Source of the DNA: Embleya scabrispora
Lineage (GTDB): Bacteria > Actinomycetota > Actinomycetes > Streptomycetales > Streptomycetaceae
DNA length: 64,000 nt
Assembly (NCBI RefSeq): GCF_002024165.1
Contig: NZ_MWQN01000006.1
Location: 1-64,000 of the forward strand
Reading direction: 5' to 3'
Below the pieces are notes generated by a model. It ran no database searches. It worked only from the letters and a program-made list of their open reading frames with translations, and was not told the origin of the DNA. Shown here in pieces: positions 9,504-18,415 of the stretch. A program made the position numbers and the translations under genes. Positions within the stretch are counted from its first letter, which is position 1; each line of letters begins with the position of its first letter.

Positions 9504-10575
9504 GCCGACACGACCTGATCCGGCCGATCACGCCGGCAGCCCTGCCCGACCGGCCGGCGGAGGCGCCGCCGCTGTCCACCAGGGAAGGCTGGGACGCGTA
9601 CGTCCACCGCCTGGTCGTGGCACCCGACCTGCGGGACTGCGCCCCGCGGGGCACCGTCGTGGCACCGACGGATCCGCGCATGCGCTATCACGGCGAGATG
9701 CTGCCCGTGATGACCCCGGCGCTGCGCAGGGGCCTGTTGGACGCCCGGCGGATGCTGCGCGCCAACCGGTTCCGCACCGTCGGTCGCGCCCAGAGCGCGA
9801 TCGTCGACGGCGACCGCGGCACCGGGAAGTCCACCCTGCTGGCGCTGATCGGTCGCGGCCACCAGGGCGTGGTCGAAACCACGGCCGGACCCGATCCCGA
9901 GCGGATCCCGGTGGTCTATGTCAACGTGCCGTCCAACCGCGACAACACCCTGCACTGGTCCCTGCCCTTCGCGGAGTTTCTCGGTCTGGAACACACCCGG
10001 GCCGTGGGCCGCACCGGAGGCGAATACCGCAGCACCGACACGACCGTCGCCGTCACCCACGTGATGCGCCAGGCCCGCACCCGCCTGGTCCTGATCGACG
10101 GCGTGGAACGGATCAGGGACAACGAACTACGCACCGCCTTCGACTACTTCCAGTGCCTGCAGGACCAGACCCAGGCCACGTTCGTCTACTGCGGCACCGG
10201 TGCCCGCGACGTCGTCCAAGACGCCCGAGGCGACCGCCGCCGCACATCCGGACCCACCCGGGACCGGGTCCCGGCATACGACAGCGAACTGCCGGTCCTG
10301 TGGGTCGACCCCATCCCCTACACCTCCAAGGAGCCGGCGACTGGGAGGGCGTCGTCGGCGGCTTCGACGACGACCTGCGGCTGTACGCACACCGCAACGG
10401 CGACCTGGTACGCCTGTCGGCATACCTGCACCGGCGTACCGGCGGCTACATCGACAGCCTCAACCAACTCGTCTGCCAAGCCGCCCAGGAAGCCATCGAC
10501 GACGGCACCGAGACCATCACCGAGGCACTCCTGGACAGCATCAACATCGGCCGTGAACCCACCGACCGCGCCTGA
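9500..10575 (+). pseudogene. tniB: TniB/TnsC-type AAA+ ATPase, frameshifted near the C-terminus
   Basis: GTG 9500 overlaps the tniA stop (GTGA). The product has a Walker A, DGDRGTGKSTLL, and a Walker B, TRLVLIDGVERI, typical of the transposition regulator that bridges TniQ and TniA. After PIPYTSK, near 10325-10335, the frame is lost. The expected C-terminus (WEGVVGGFDDDLRLY, then LVRLSAYLHRRTGGYIDSL) continues in the next frame to a stop at 10575. The C-terminal helical region that binds TnsB/TniQ is therefore disconnected. If real, this lesion would disable transposition despite intact tniA and tniQ. Confidence 0.8.
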
Positions 10576-10831
10576 CCACCACCCACCCGCGACCGGGTTC
10601 CGCGCACCCCACCACCCGAGGGCGGACACCATCACCGATGCCCCCGGGGAAAACTCCCACGGCAACGGCCGATCGAGTCGGGTACAGGCTCGGCGGCGCA
10701 GCGGTGGGCCAGGCGGTCGACGGCGGGCGGCGGGGCGGGGGGCGATCCGGGGCCCGGTGGGTGGCGCGTCGAGGCAAGCGGTGGTGTCCGCTCTCGATGG
10801 TGATGTGATCGTCGTTCGCGGCGTGTCCGGG

Positions 10832-11662
10832 TCAAGGGCGGAGAGTGACGGTTGCCTTGTCGAGTCGGCGGTGTGTGAAGGACAAGGTGCCGAAGAGGTC
10901 CAGGGCGTCTGGTTCGGTGATGTCCCATCGGGCGGCGGCGCGGGGCGTGTGGGCGGGGGGATTCCTGAAGGTGCCGAAGATGCCCTTGAGGAGGTTCGCG
11001 AATCCCTTGTGCTCGCTGACGTCGGTCTCGGTGACGAAAGTGTTGATGCGCACCACCGGTGGCGGAGACTTCGTGCCGAAGCAGTGGTCGACCAGGTCCG
11101 CGCCGTCGAGGCTCGAGACCGACAGCGAGCGCAGGCGTTCGGCGACGCCCTTGGTGGCCTCGAACACCGCGTGGAACAGGGATTTGCGCAGGATCTCCTC
11201 CTCGCAGTAGCGCACGACCTCCGGATGCACGCCGCGGCGGGTGAGTTCGGTCCGCAGTCGGCCCGCGAGTCGAGCGACGTCGTCGAGCGTCCTGGCGCCG
11301 GTGGCGCGGGCGACGCGTCCTTCCTCGTTGACCCGCAGGGCCATCAGCGCGAGGGGTTCGTTGACCGCGTCCCGGAGCGCGTGGAAGCGGGTCCCGTCCT
11401 GGACGTGGCGGCCGGGGGCCATGGCCTCGGTGATGAAGCGGACCACACAGTTCCCGGCCCGGTCGGCCTGTTGTCTCGTCATCAGGGCCGCCCACAGCCT
11501 CTCGCGTTTGTTCGCGGTGGGCGCCGGGTCGTCGATACCGACGACCGCCAACAGTCGGCCGATCTCCGAGCCGGTCAGGCCTGGTCGATCCGTGCTCGCC
11601 AGGGCAGCGCACAAGGCCTCCACGTTCGCGGCGGGCCACATCGGAAGGCGGGTCGTGGCCAT
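10832..11662 (-). CDS. TIGR02391 (Ymh) family protein, abortive-infection-associated
   Basis: 276 residues. ATG 11662 sits 8 bases after GAGGAG on the coding strand; the longer in-frame extension to 11773 looks non-coding. The C-terminal part has the family signature: LFHAVFEATKGVAERLR, a Thr-Glu-rich strand, then GFANLLKGIFGTFRNPPAH. This HEPN-like helical family is repeatedly found beside restriction and abortive-infection genes; the biochemical role is not established. It lies 257 bases beyond tniB on the opposite strand and about 150 bases after the AbiJ-like gene, so the two minus-strand genes could be co-transcribed. It could be cargo of the Tn7-like element. Confidence 0.8.
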   Translation of the reverse strand: MATTRLPMWPAANVEALCAALASTDRPGLTGSEIGRLLAVVGIDDPAPTANKRERLWAALMTRQQADRAGNCVVRFITEAMAPGRHVQDGTRFHALRDAVNEPLALMALRVNEEGRVARATGARTLDDVARLAGRLRTELTRRGVHPEVVRYCEEEILRKSLFHAVFEATKGVAERLRSLSVSSLDGADLVDHCFGTKSPPPVVRINTFVTETDVSEHKGFANLLKGIFGTFRNPPAHTPRAAARWDITEPDALDLFGTLSFTHRRLDKATVTLRP

Positions 11663-11811
11663 ACGCAAGGCTCCTCGGTCGAAATGGGACGGGCACGCCG
11701 CGACGTTCGGCGCGGAAGGACTGGGCGAGGATTCGCCGTGAACACGTTTGTCGTCGGAACGCCTCGGCGGCACTCGACGGCGTACGAATCGGATCCGCCG
11801 TCGTGTTCAGT

Positions 11812-12753
11812 TCAGGGCGTTGGTGTGAGGAGTCCCTTGTCGACGCGTTCGTGCCAGGTGTCGAGGAGGAACTCCGTCACCGTCACCGTGGCGTTGAGCG
11901 CGAGACGCGCGTGACGGGCGAGGGCCGGGCTGGAGGTGGTCCGGCCGTGCCCCAGGCCGAGTTGGTTGCGCAATTCGGCCAAGGAGTGGACCGTCTGCGC
12001 CAGTGTGCCCAGGACCCGGTGGGACGCCTCGCTGCCCTTCGCGCTCGCGGGGACCGATTCGGCCTTGAGCGCCAGCAGGACGGCGACCTGCGCGTACAGC
12101 TTGGGGACGTTGTCGTTCCTGGTGTACTCGACCGCGCTCTTGTCGAGGATCATCTTGAACAGGCTCTCGACCAGTTCCTTGCACGAGGCGATCGCGGCGG
12201 CGGGATCGCGTTCGATCCCGTCCCGGATCCGGCCCAGGTGCTCGTGCAGGACCCGAGGGTCGGTCAACAGGGGCCGTGCGTCGAGGTCGAGTTCGGGCAG
12301 GACGCCGTGAAACGAGGTACGACGGCGGGCCTTGTGGATCGGCCGGCCGCTGATCGCACCGTCCGGAACGAGTTCCCAGCCGTCGGGGGCGAGCGCGTCG
12401 TTGAACATCCTCGCAAGCCGTCGGGCTTCCTCGGGGTCGGCTCGGACGACGGGGTGGAGCATTTCGGCGAGGAACCGAAGGAACACGTCGTCAGACCCGC
12501 GAGCGAGCCCGAAGCGGGGGTCGCCGAAGACCCAGTCGTCGTCCCAGTCCTCCGGGTTGTTGTACCGGTGCTGGTAGATGTCCCCACTCGCGGTGGCGTA
12601 GCGGGAGTCGTGGCTCTCCATCGCCTCGAGGTCGTACAGGCGGCCGAGGAAATCGACCTCGTCCAGCCGGCCGGCCCAGTCGATCTTCTCCAGGACGATC
12701 GTGTCGACGATGTGCCGTCGGGTGACCTCGGTGATGTGGTTGCGCGTCGACAC
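11812..12753 (-). CDS. AbiJ-like abortive infection protein (AbiJ-NTD3 plus Abi C-terminus)
   Basis: 313 residues from GTG 12753, chosen because family homology begins at once with HITEVTRRHIVDTIVLEKIDW and the upstream frame is low-complexity. Residues ~5-130 match the AbiJ N-terminal domain 3 pattern (DFLGRLYDLEAMESHDSRY, DIYQHRYNNPEDWDDDWVF). Residues ~205-310 match the Abi C-terminal (Abi_C, HEPN-like) domain (CKELVESLFKMILDKS, LRNQLGLGHGRT); the RNxxxxxH arrangement of HEPN RNases reads as RNQLGLGHG. It likely acts as an RNase-type growth-arrest factor in phage defence, inferred from the family. Confidence 0.8.
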   Translation of the reverse strand: MSTRNHITEVTRRHIVDTIVLEKIDWAGRLDEVDFLGRLYDLEAMESHDSRYATASGDIYQHRYNNPEDWDDDWVFGDPRFGLARGSDDVFLRFLAEMLHPVVRADPEEARRLARMFNDALAPDGWELVPDGAISGRPIHKARRRTSFHGVLPELDLDARPLLTDPRVLHEHLGRIRDGIERDPAAAIASCKELVESLFKMILDKSAVEYTRNDNVPKLYAQVAVLLALKAESVPASAKGSEASHRVLGTLAQTVHSLAELRNQLGLGHGRTTSSPALARHARLALNATVTVTEFLLDTWHERVDKGLLTPTP

Positions 12754-13337
12754 CCCGGCCCCCAAACAGCCTGTGATCCCACGGATTTCGAGAAGTATCG
12801 CAGGCGCGAACCCGCGGGATCTCCTGATTTCCGCACTCTGCGGATCGGGATCGGCAACGACCACCGGGCCATTCCCGCGACGCTGGTCGGGATGGGATGC
12901 GGATGCCGACCGGCGTGGATGGCCGGGCCCCGCGCCGGGGTTCGACGTGTGTGCCACGACCGGAATCCCGGCGCCGGGCGCAGCAGGCGGACGCCTTCGT
13001 CGGGGGTGCGCGTATTCGCTTCGGCGGCCGACCGGCCGCGGAGACAACGCTCGAACGACCGCAACAACAACGGCACAACACCGAGAAACCGTGCTCCAAC
13101 GCGTCGCCTCAACGAAATCGCAGCACTCTTCTCAGATCATGCCGCACTACAGGTCAACACCCCTGCACACACCACCCTCGAACCCCAGACCGCGTCATCG
13201 ACACAGCTCACAGGCTCACACCACTCCCCCACACGAATTCTCACAGTTTGCTGCACCACAGCTCAAAGACCCCACCAACCAAAGACATACAGCAACCCCA
13301 TTGAGACGACACACCCGGCGCCGCGGGTGATCTGTCC
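12754..13337. other. Spacer upstream of abi gene, C/A-rich in its right half
   Basis: No gene recognised. The left part should hold the AbiJ-like promoter. From about 13050 to 13330 the top strand is C/A-rich and carries motifs shared with other spacers in this window: CGAACCCCAGACC at about 13179 and ATTCTCACA at about 13237. The helicase tail begins abruptly at its right end. Confidence 0.4.
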
Positions 13338-15083
13338 GTGGTCTCGAACGTGCGGATCCTCGGCGAGGGCATCGACTGCCCGGCCGTCGATGCCTTCGCT
13401 ATTTTCGATGAAATGTCAAGTATTGTCAGTATTACCCAGGCCGTGGGAAGGGCCCTGCGTCAGAAGCCGGGGCAGGGCAAGGTCGCCGGGATCGTCGTGC
13501 CCGTCTTCCTCGACGACCACGAACACCCCGACGACATGCTCCTGTCGGATGGGCACCGGTACCTCGTCACCGTCCTCGAAGCGTTGCGCGCGCACGCACC
13601 GGAGCTCGTCGAGGCCCTCGCCGTCCCCCAGGCATCGGCACACGGCGCAGCACGGGCGGCCGTCGACCACGCACCCGACGACGCGGACAATACGGCCGAC
13701 AGCGGCGCAGCGGCGGGCGGCGCAGCGGCGGGCGGCGCAGCGGCGGGCGGCGCAGCGGCGGGCGGCGTGGGGGCGGGCGGCGTGGGGGCGGGCGGCGTGG
13801 GGGCGGGCGGCGTGGGGGCGGGCGGCGTGGGGGCGGGCGGCGTGGGGGTCGCCGAGGGCGTGGAAGGGGCCCTGGCGGGTCCGGGCGGGCCGTCGGGCGC
13901 CGATGGGCCGGGCGAAGGCGTGGCTGCCGAGACGCGGCCGTTCCTGCGGTTCTCCAGCCCCCGGGACCCGGCGGTCGTCGCGGACTTCGTGCGGCTGCGG
14001 GTCATCGACCCCGACGAACGCGACTGGATCCGCGGCTACCTCGCCGCACGCCGCTTCCTCCGCGCGCACGGCCACATGAGGATCCCGCTCGACGCGCGCG
14101 ACGAACACGACCACGACTACCCGATCGGGCAATGGGCCGCGGTCCAACGACGCGAGTACACCGCGGGACGCCTGCACAAGGACCGGGTGCGCAAGCTCGT
14201 CATGCTCGGGATGGTGTGGTCCCACCCCGACGCCGCCTTCGACGACGGACTCGCCACAGCGCGCCGATACCTCGAACGCGTCGGACACCTCGCCGCACCG
14301 CAGGGAGCCGTCCAGGACGGCGTACGGGTGGGTCAGTGGTTGGCGAACCAACGACGCCACGGCGTGATGGACGGGCATCCCGAACGGGTCGCCGCGCTCG
14401 ACGCGTTGGACCCGTGGTGGCGACCCGACGGATGGACCATCGCCTGGCAGAGAGCTGCCAACGAGGTCCGACTCTTCCTGGAGCGGGGCGGAGCCCTCGA
14501 CGAACTGGTGCCCGGGTACGTCGCGGGCGGTGAGGACATCGGCCGATGGACGCGGCGGCACGCCAAGCCCGCCGTGTGGGGCAAGCTTCGGCCCGGACAG
14601 ATCGAGCAACTCCGGGAGCTCGGCATCACACCCGAAACCGAACCCGGCGCAGCGGTGTTCGAAGGTGGCGCGGCGGGCGGCGACGGCGTCGAAGACGGCG
14701 TGGCGGTGACCGCGGGTGTTGGTGGCGCGGAAGGTCGCGGCGAGAGGACCGGCGGCGGGAACGGCGCACGGGAGGGCGGCGCGGGCGCGGCCGGCGGCGC
14801 CGTCGGGGCCGCCCCGGCGCCGAGGCGCGGGCGGGGCGCGTGGGAGACGGCGTTTACCGCGGCCGTCGCCTACCGCCAACGCGAAGGACACCTCGAAGTA
14901 CCCCGCGCACACGTCGAAACCGTGACGACCGAGACGGCGACCGGACCCGGTGGTGGTGCGGGCGAGGGCGGCGGTGCCGTCGAGGTCCGGCTCGGCAAGT
15001 GGGTCAACAACCAACGCACCCGGCGGAGTTCGCTGTCGGTCGAACGCGAGCGGCTCCTAACGGAGCTGGGTATGCGCTGGTGA
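13338..15083 (+). pseudogene. Helicase C-terminal half with helicase-associated (HA) repeats
   Basis: The frame opens inside helicase motif V (NVRILGEGID) and continues with motif VI (ITQAVGRALRQKPGQGK). There is no motif I-III, so this is the back half of a superfamily-2 helicase. An Ala/Gly tandem-repeat linker follows. Then come several helicase-associated (PF03457-like) units, each with W/YxxxxxYxxxxGH and LGxWVxxQR elements, the last ending RLLTELGMRW. The missing front half could be the minus-strand piece at 3886-5058, but both pieces contain the same ten-residue motif with different codons, so they may come from two paralogues. No start codon or ribosome binding site in a sensible place was found. 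Confidence 0.8.
13704..13850 (+). repeat. 15-bp tandem repeat (VNTR) coding for Ala/Gly linker
   Basis: About ten near-perfect 15-base units lie back to back inside the helicase tail. The first group encodes AAAGG and the second VGAGG. The switch from GCAGCG to GTGGGG variants occurs once, so each group probably expanded separately. It separates the RecA2 remnant from the helicase-associated repeats. Unit number is expected to vary between strains. Confidence 0.9.
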
Positions 15084-15211
15084 GGTGGGGTGTCCGGATG
15101 TGAGATCCCGGAGTGGGGTTCGGTACGGAATAGCAGTCGGCGGGGTTCGAGGTGGAGGGTTCTTCGAGGATCGGGGTGACGTGTCCGGTCGCTCGGGCAG
15201 GATGACCGGTC

Positions 15212-17350
15212 ATGACCGATGAGCGATTCTTCAATGATGACCCTGTCGATGGAACGGCGAGTTCCCCGGACCTACTTGGGCGTGAGACGTATGCACGTCA
15301 CGCGGTCGGCGTCCTGCAGCGTGTCCGTCGGCAAAGCGACTCCGGTGTCCTGGCTCTGATCGGGTCGTGGGGGTCGGGTAAGTCGTCCGTGTTGACGATG
15401 GTCATGGGGTTGCTCGCTGAGGAGACGGACGAGGCTTGGTCGGTGGCGGAGTTGAATCCGTGGCTGTACTCGGACCTCGAATCGTTGACGTTGGCGTTGT
15501 TCAGCGAGATCCGGGAGGCTCTGCCCAAAGGCGATAGGTGGTCGACGGCGCGGACGACGCTTGCCGGGTATGCCAGGGCCATCAGCCCGATCGGCAAGCT
15601 CGGATCGTTGGTTGGGCCCTTCGATGCTTCGGGGCCGCTCAAGGGCATCGGGGACCGTATCGAGGGCGACACCAGCGCTTCTGCCACCAAGCGCAGAGTG
15701 GAGGAGGCGTTGCGTGAGGCCGGTCGACCGGTGCTGGTCGTGATGGACGACCTCGATCGGCTCATGCCTGACGAGTTGTTGTTGGTGTTCAAGTTGGTGC
15801 GTCTGGTCGGTCGTTTGCCGAATGTGCACTACCTGATCAGCTACGACGAGCGAACCTTATTGGACGTGTTGCGGCGGAGCGACCTGGTCGGTGGGGAGGC
15901 GTCGCGGGCTCGGGAGTTTCTGGAGAAGATCGTTCAGGTTCGGCTTGATCTGCCGGCTTTTCGTGAGCGCGACGCCGGTGAGATGGTCGAGCGAGCTCTG
16001 TCCGCGGTTCTCGGTGCGCACGGGTTGGGTTTCGACGACGCGCAGGTGCGACGGTTCTCGGCCGTGTACTTCGGGCACCTGCAGGATCGGTTGAGCACCC
16101 CGCGGGCGGTCAAGCGCTTCTTCGCTCAAGTAGACGCGAGCCTGGGCGAGTTGGTTCAGGACGTGGATGTGGTCGATTTCGTGGTGGTGACGTTCCTGCG
16201 GACGATGGAACCGGGCCTGTACGCGTTGCTGAGTCGGCATCGCGGGGAGCTCACCGGTGCGGCCTTCATGCCGTCCGGTGGTGATCGGATCGCCCGTTGG
16301 CGCGAATTGGTGCGCGGGGCCGGCGTCGCGGCGGAGCACGTGGAGGCGGTGCTGCGCATTCTCGGGACGTTGTTCCCGGCGGTGGGACGGGATCTCGAAT
16401 CGTTCGAGAGCGTGGCCTCGGAAGCGGCTCATGCCCGTTTGGGCGTCGGCAGCGAGGACTACTTCGACCGGTACTTCACGTCCGCTGTTCCCGACGACGA
16501 CATGTCCGAGGCCGCGTTCGATCGCGCGTTGGCTCAGGTTCCCGTCTCGACCGGGGTGGAGTACGCGGAGTTTCTGGTGCGGTTGCGCGGCGACACGCAC
16601 CGCGTGACCCGCAGAATACGACAGCGGATCGATCGTGGTGACACTCTCCCGTGTGCCGATCTGCTGGTGCTGTTGGCTGTCGAATACGGCTCGTACACCG
16701 CGCCTGCGGGTGTGTTGGGGCTTGTGAGTGCCGAAGCGTCCGTTCGCTTCCTCGCTCCGTTGTTGCTTGGCTCGATTCCCGAGGATGAGCGTGCCGTTTG
16801 TGTGGGCCGTATGGCGCGCACACCGGGAGGAACCGCCCTGGCCGCGATCACCCTCGGTCGGGTGATCGTGCCGGAGGGAGGTGACGTCGCCGGAGCCGCC
16901 GGTCCGGGTCTGGATGCCTGGGCGCGGGACGCGCGTGGGGAGATTGTCGGGGCTTGCCGACTTCACCTCGCCCACTCGGCTACGGGCCCTGCGGTGAGCC
17001 TGTCGGACAGGGACGTCGAGTTGCTTCTCCTGTGGCAGATGTTCATGCCGACACAGGTCAGGGCCTGGGTGCGGGAACAGTTGGACGCGGGCACGTGGGG
17101 TCTGCTCGACCTCGTCATACGGTTGGCACCCGAAGACATCACGTATCCCGACAGTGCGGGTGCCCTGCTGCGCCGCGCGGACGATCTGGTCGGCCTCGAC
17201 TCGGCGCTCCAGGAGTTGACGACCTGTCTGGATGCCGCCGCGCCCGATCCGTCGGCCACGGGTACCTCGAACCCGATCGCCGATGAACGACGAACGCGGG
17301 TCCTCAATATCCTGCGCAACTGTCGGAACAGCCGCCGAAACGGCGAGTGA
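15212..17350 (+). CDS. KAP-family P-loop NTPase
   Basis: 712 residues from ATG 15212. Residues 51-58 read GSWGSGKS (Walker A) and about 173-180 VLVVMDDLDRL (Walker B with the double Asp of KAP ATPases). FKLVRLVGRLPNVHYLISYD lies after it. KAP ATPases act near the membrane in animals and in bacteria are often found in defence islands. No transmembrane insertion typical of Kidins220-like members is obvious here. The C-terminal ~350 residues are unrecognised. It starts 129 bases after the helicase tail and appears intact. A defence role is inferred from context only. Confidence 0.85.
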   Translation: MTDERFFNDDPVDGTASSPDLLGRETYARHAVGVLQRVRRQSDSGVLALIGSWGSGKSSVLTMVMGLLAEETDEAWSVAELNPWLYSDLESLTLALFSEIREALPKGDRWSTARTTLAGYARAISPIGKLGSLVGPFDASGPLKGIGDRIEGDTSASATKRRVEEALREAGRPVLVVMDDLDRLMPDELLLVFKLVRLVGRLPNVHYLISYDERTLLDVLRRSDLVGGEASRAREFLEKIVQVRLDLPAFRERDAGEMVERALSAVLGAHGLGFDDAQVRRFSAVYFGHLQDRLSTPRAVKRFFAQVDASLGELVQDVDVVDFVVVTFLRTMEPGLYALLSRHRGELTGAAFMPSGGDRIARWRELVRGAGVAAEHVEAVLRILGTLFPAVGRDLESFESVASEAAHARLGVGSEDYFDRYFTSAVPDDDMSEAAFDRALAQVPVSTGVEYAEFLVRLRGDTHRVTRRIRQRIDRGDTLPCADLLVLLAVEYGSYTAPAGVLGLVSAEASVRFLAPLLLGSIPEDERAVCVGRMARTPGGTALAAITLGRVIVPEGGDVAGAAGPGLDAWARDARGEIVGACRLHLAHSATGPAVSLSDRDVELLLLWQMFMPTQVRAWVREQLDAGTWGLLDLVIRLAPEDITYPDSAGALLRRADDLVGLDSALQELTTCLDAAAPDPSATGTSNPIADERRTRVLNILRNCRNSRRNGE

Positions 17351-17488
17351 GAACCCCCAGCACGGTGTTGCGCTTCCGGCGTGATGGGGAGCCCCCTTCG
17401 ATGCCTGCGCGAGCGAGCCGGAGGCGACTGGTAACAGGGCGCAGCGAACGAGGGGCGAGCAGCGACGCGTCAGCAGGCTTGAGGCCCG

Positions 17489-17674
17489 TCATTCGATCGG
17501 CGGAAGCCGATCCCGCTTCGCCCGCACAGTTAGCGTCAGGCTGTGTTCGTCGCCCAAATTCCGTCGGCAGTCCCGGAGAAGGGTGTCGTAGTCCGTCATC
17601 GCTCTTTTGCGGTCACCCGCGACGTCATAGGCGACGATCAGATCGAAGCGAGATGCGAGGGTCTCCTCGTACAC
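17489..17674 (-). pseudogene. TPR-protein fragment, minus-strand piece
   Basis: The minus frame reads EETLASRFDLIVAYDVAG, then LLRDCRRNLGDEHSLTLTVR, stopping at 17489. This is the repeat unit of actinomycete NB-ARC/TPR regulators (LGxxHxxTLTxR). Only about 1.5 repeats remain. It abuts a plus-strand piece of the same kind of repeat. Confidence 0.6.
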
Positions 17675-17681
17675 GTGCACG

Positions 17682-17816
17682 GATGACTGGGACTCGGCAA
17701 TAGCGCTGTACGAGCTCGCACTCGGCGAAGCCACGCGCGTCCTCGGAGAGGACGATCCCGCAACCCTCACGCTCCGGCGCAATCTCGCCGAGGCGTATGC
17801 ATCGGCAGGGCGATAG
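17682..17816 (+). pseudogene. TPR-protein fragment, plus-strand piece
   Basis: The plus frame reads DWDSAIALYELALGEATRVL, then GEDDPATLTLRRNLAEAYAS, to TAG at 17814-17816. This is the same TPR unit as the neighbouring minus-strand piece, so the original array was broken by a small inversion. No start or upstream body remains. Confidence 0.6.
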
Positions 17817-18415
17817 CCCAATTGTCGTTCTGCCCTTGCCCGTCATGGAATCGCCGCCCGGTCGAACTGTTCCTCGGCGGTGATCGTGACGCCGTGGTCC
17901 CGGCGGCGGATCCGACCGTCGCGCTCCCGGGCATCCTGGGCCGTCTCAATCTCGTCCACGGAGCGCTGCGGCCCCCTGCTCGGCACGGACAACGGTCGTC
18001 GACCGAGCCTGCAGCCGGCAACCACCGCCGGGGAGCAGGCCGGAGCTCCGTATCGGCGCAGCGGCGCGTTTACGGGTTTTTGATGGCATCGACAATGTCC
18101 GGATTACAGCCCAAGCGCAATTGCGCGGGTCGGAAACTCGCCAGGAGTGGTGCAGCCCAGGACCGCGACCCGAACCCGCGGCCCGTGCGGATATCAGCCG
18201 CTTTGATCCCGGGACGTCAGTTCCATGTAGTCCGGCTCGGGCAGACCGACCTCCCCTTGGGGCACGTCGATCATCACCCCGAACCGGTATGGCGGGGTGG
18301 AGGCCGAGTCAGCAGCCGTCAGGAAATTCAACCGTCGGTCGCTCGAGGGGCTTCGCAAGGCTTGGGGGCTCGGCATGTCGGACCGCGCGCCGGCCGGGCG
18401 GCGTCGAGGTGCCCG
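17817..18415. other. Spacer without a supported gene
   Basis: About 600 bases with no open frame that resembles a known protein. A short minus frame ending at 17843 (EIETAQDARERDGRIRRRDH) and another ending at 18194 have amino-acid-like composition, but neither has a start signal. They may be scraps of lost genes. Confidence 0.35.

Noticed and set aside
5292..10575. CRISPR-associated transposon
   Set aside because: TnsA/TniA/TniB/TniQ are present, but no Cascade or Cas12k gene and no CRISPR repeats were found in the window.
12754..13047. N-terminal extension of the AbiJ-like protein from 13047
   Set aside because: The added 98 residues are Arg/Pro-rich without pattern, and the family domain begins directly at GTG 12753.
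13704..13850. Tandem repeats considered as a CRISPR array
   Set aside because: Units are 15 bases, contiguous, without spacers, and in frame within a helicase tail; no cas genes are present.
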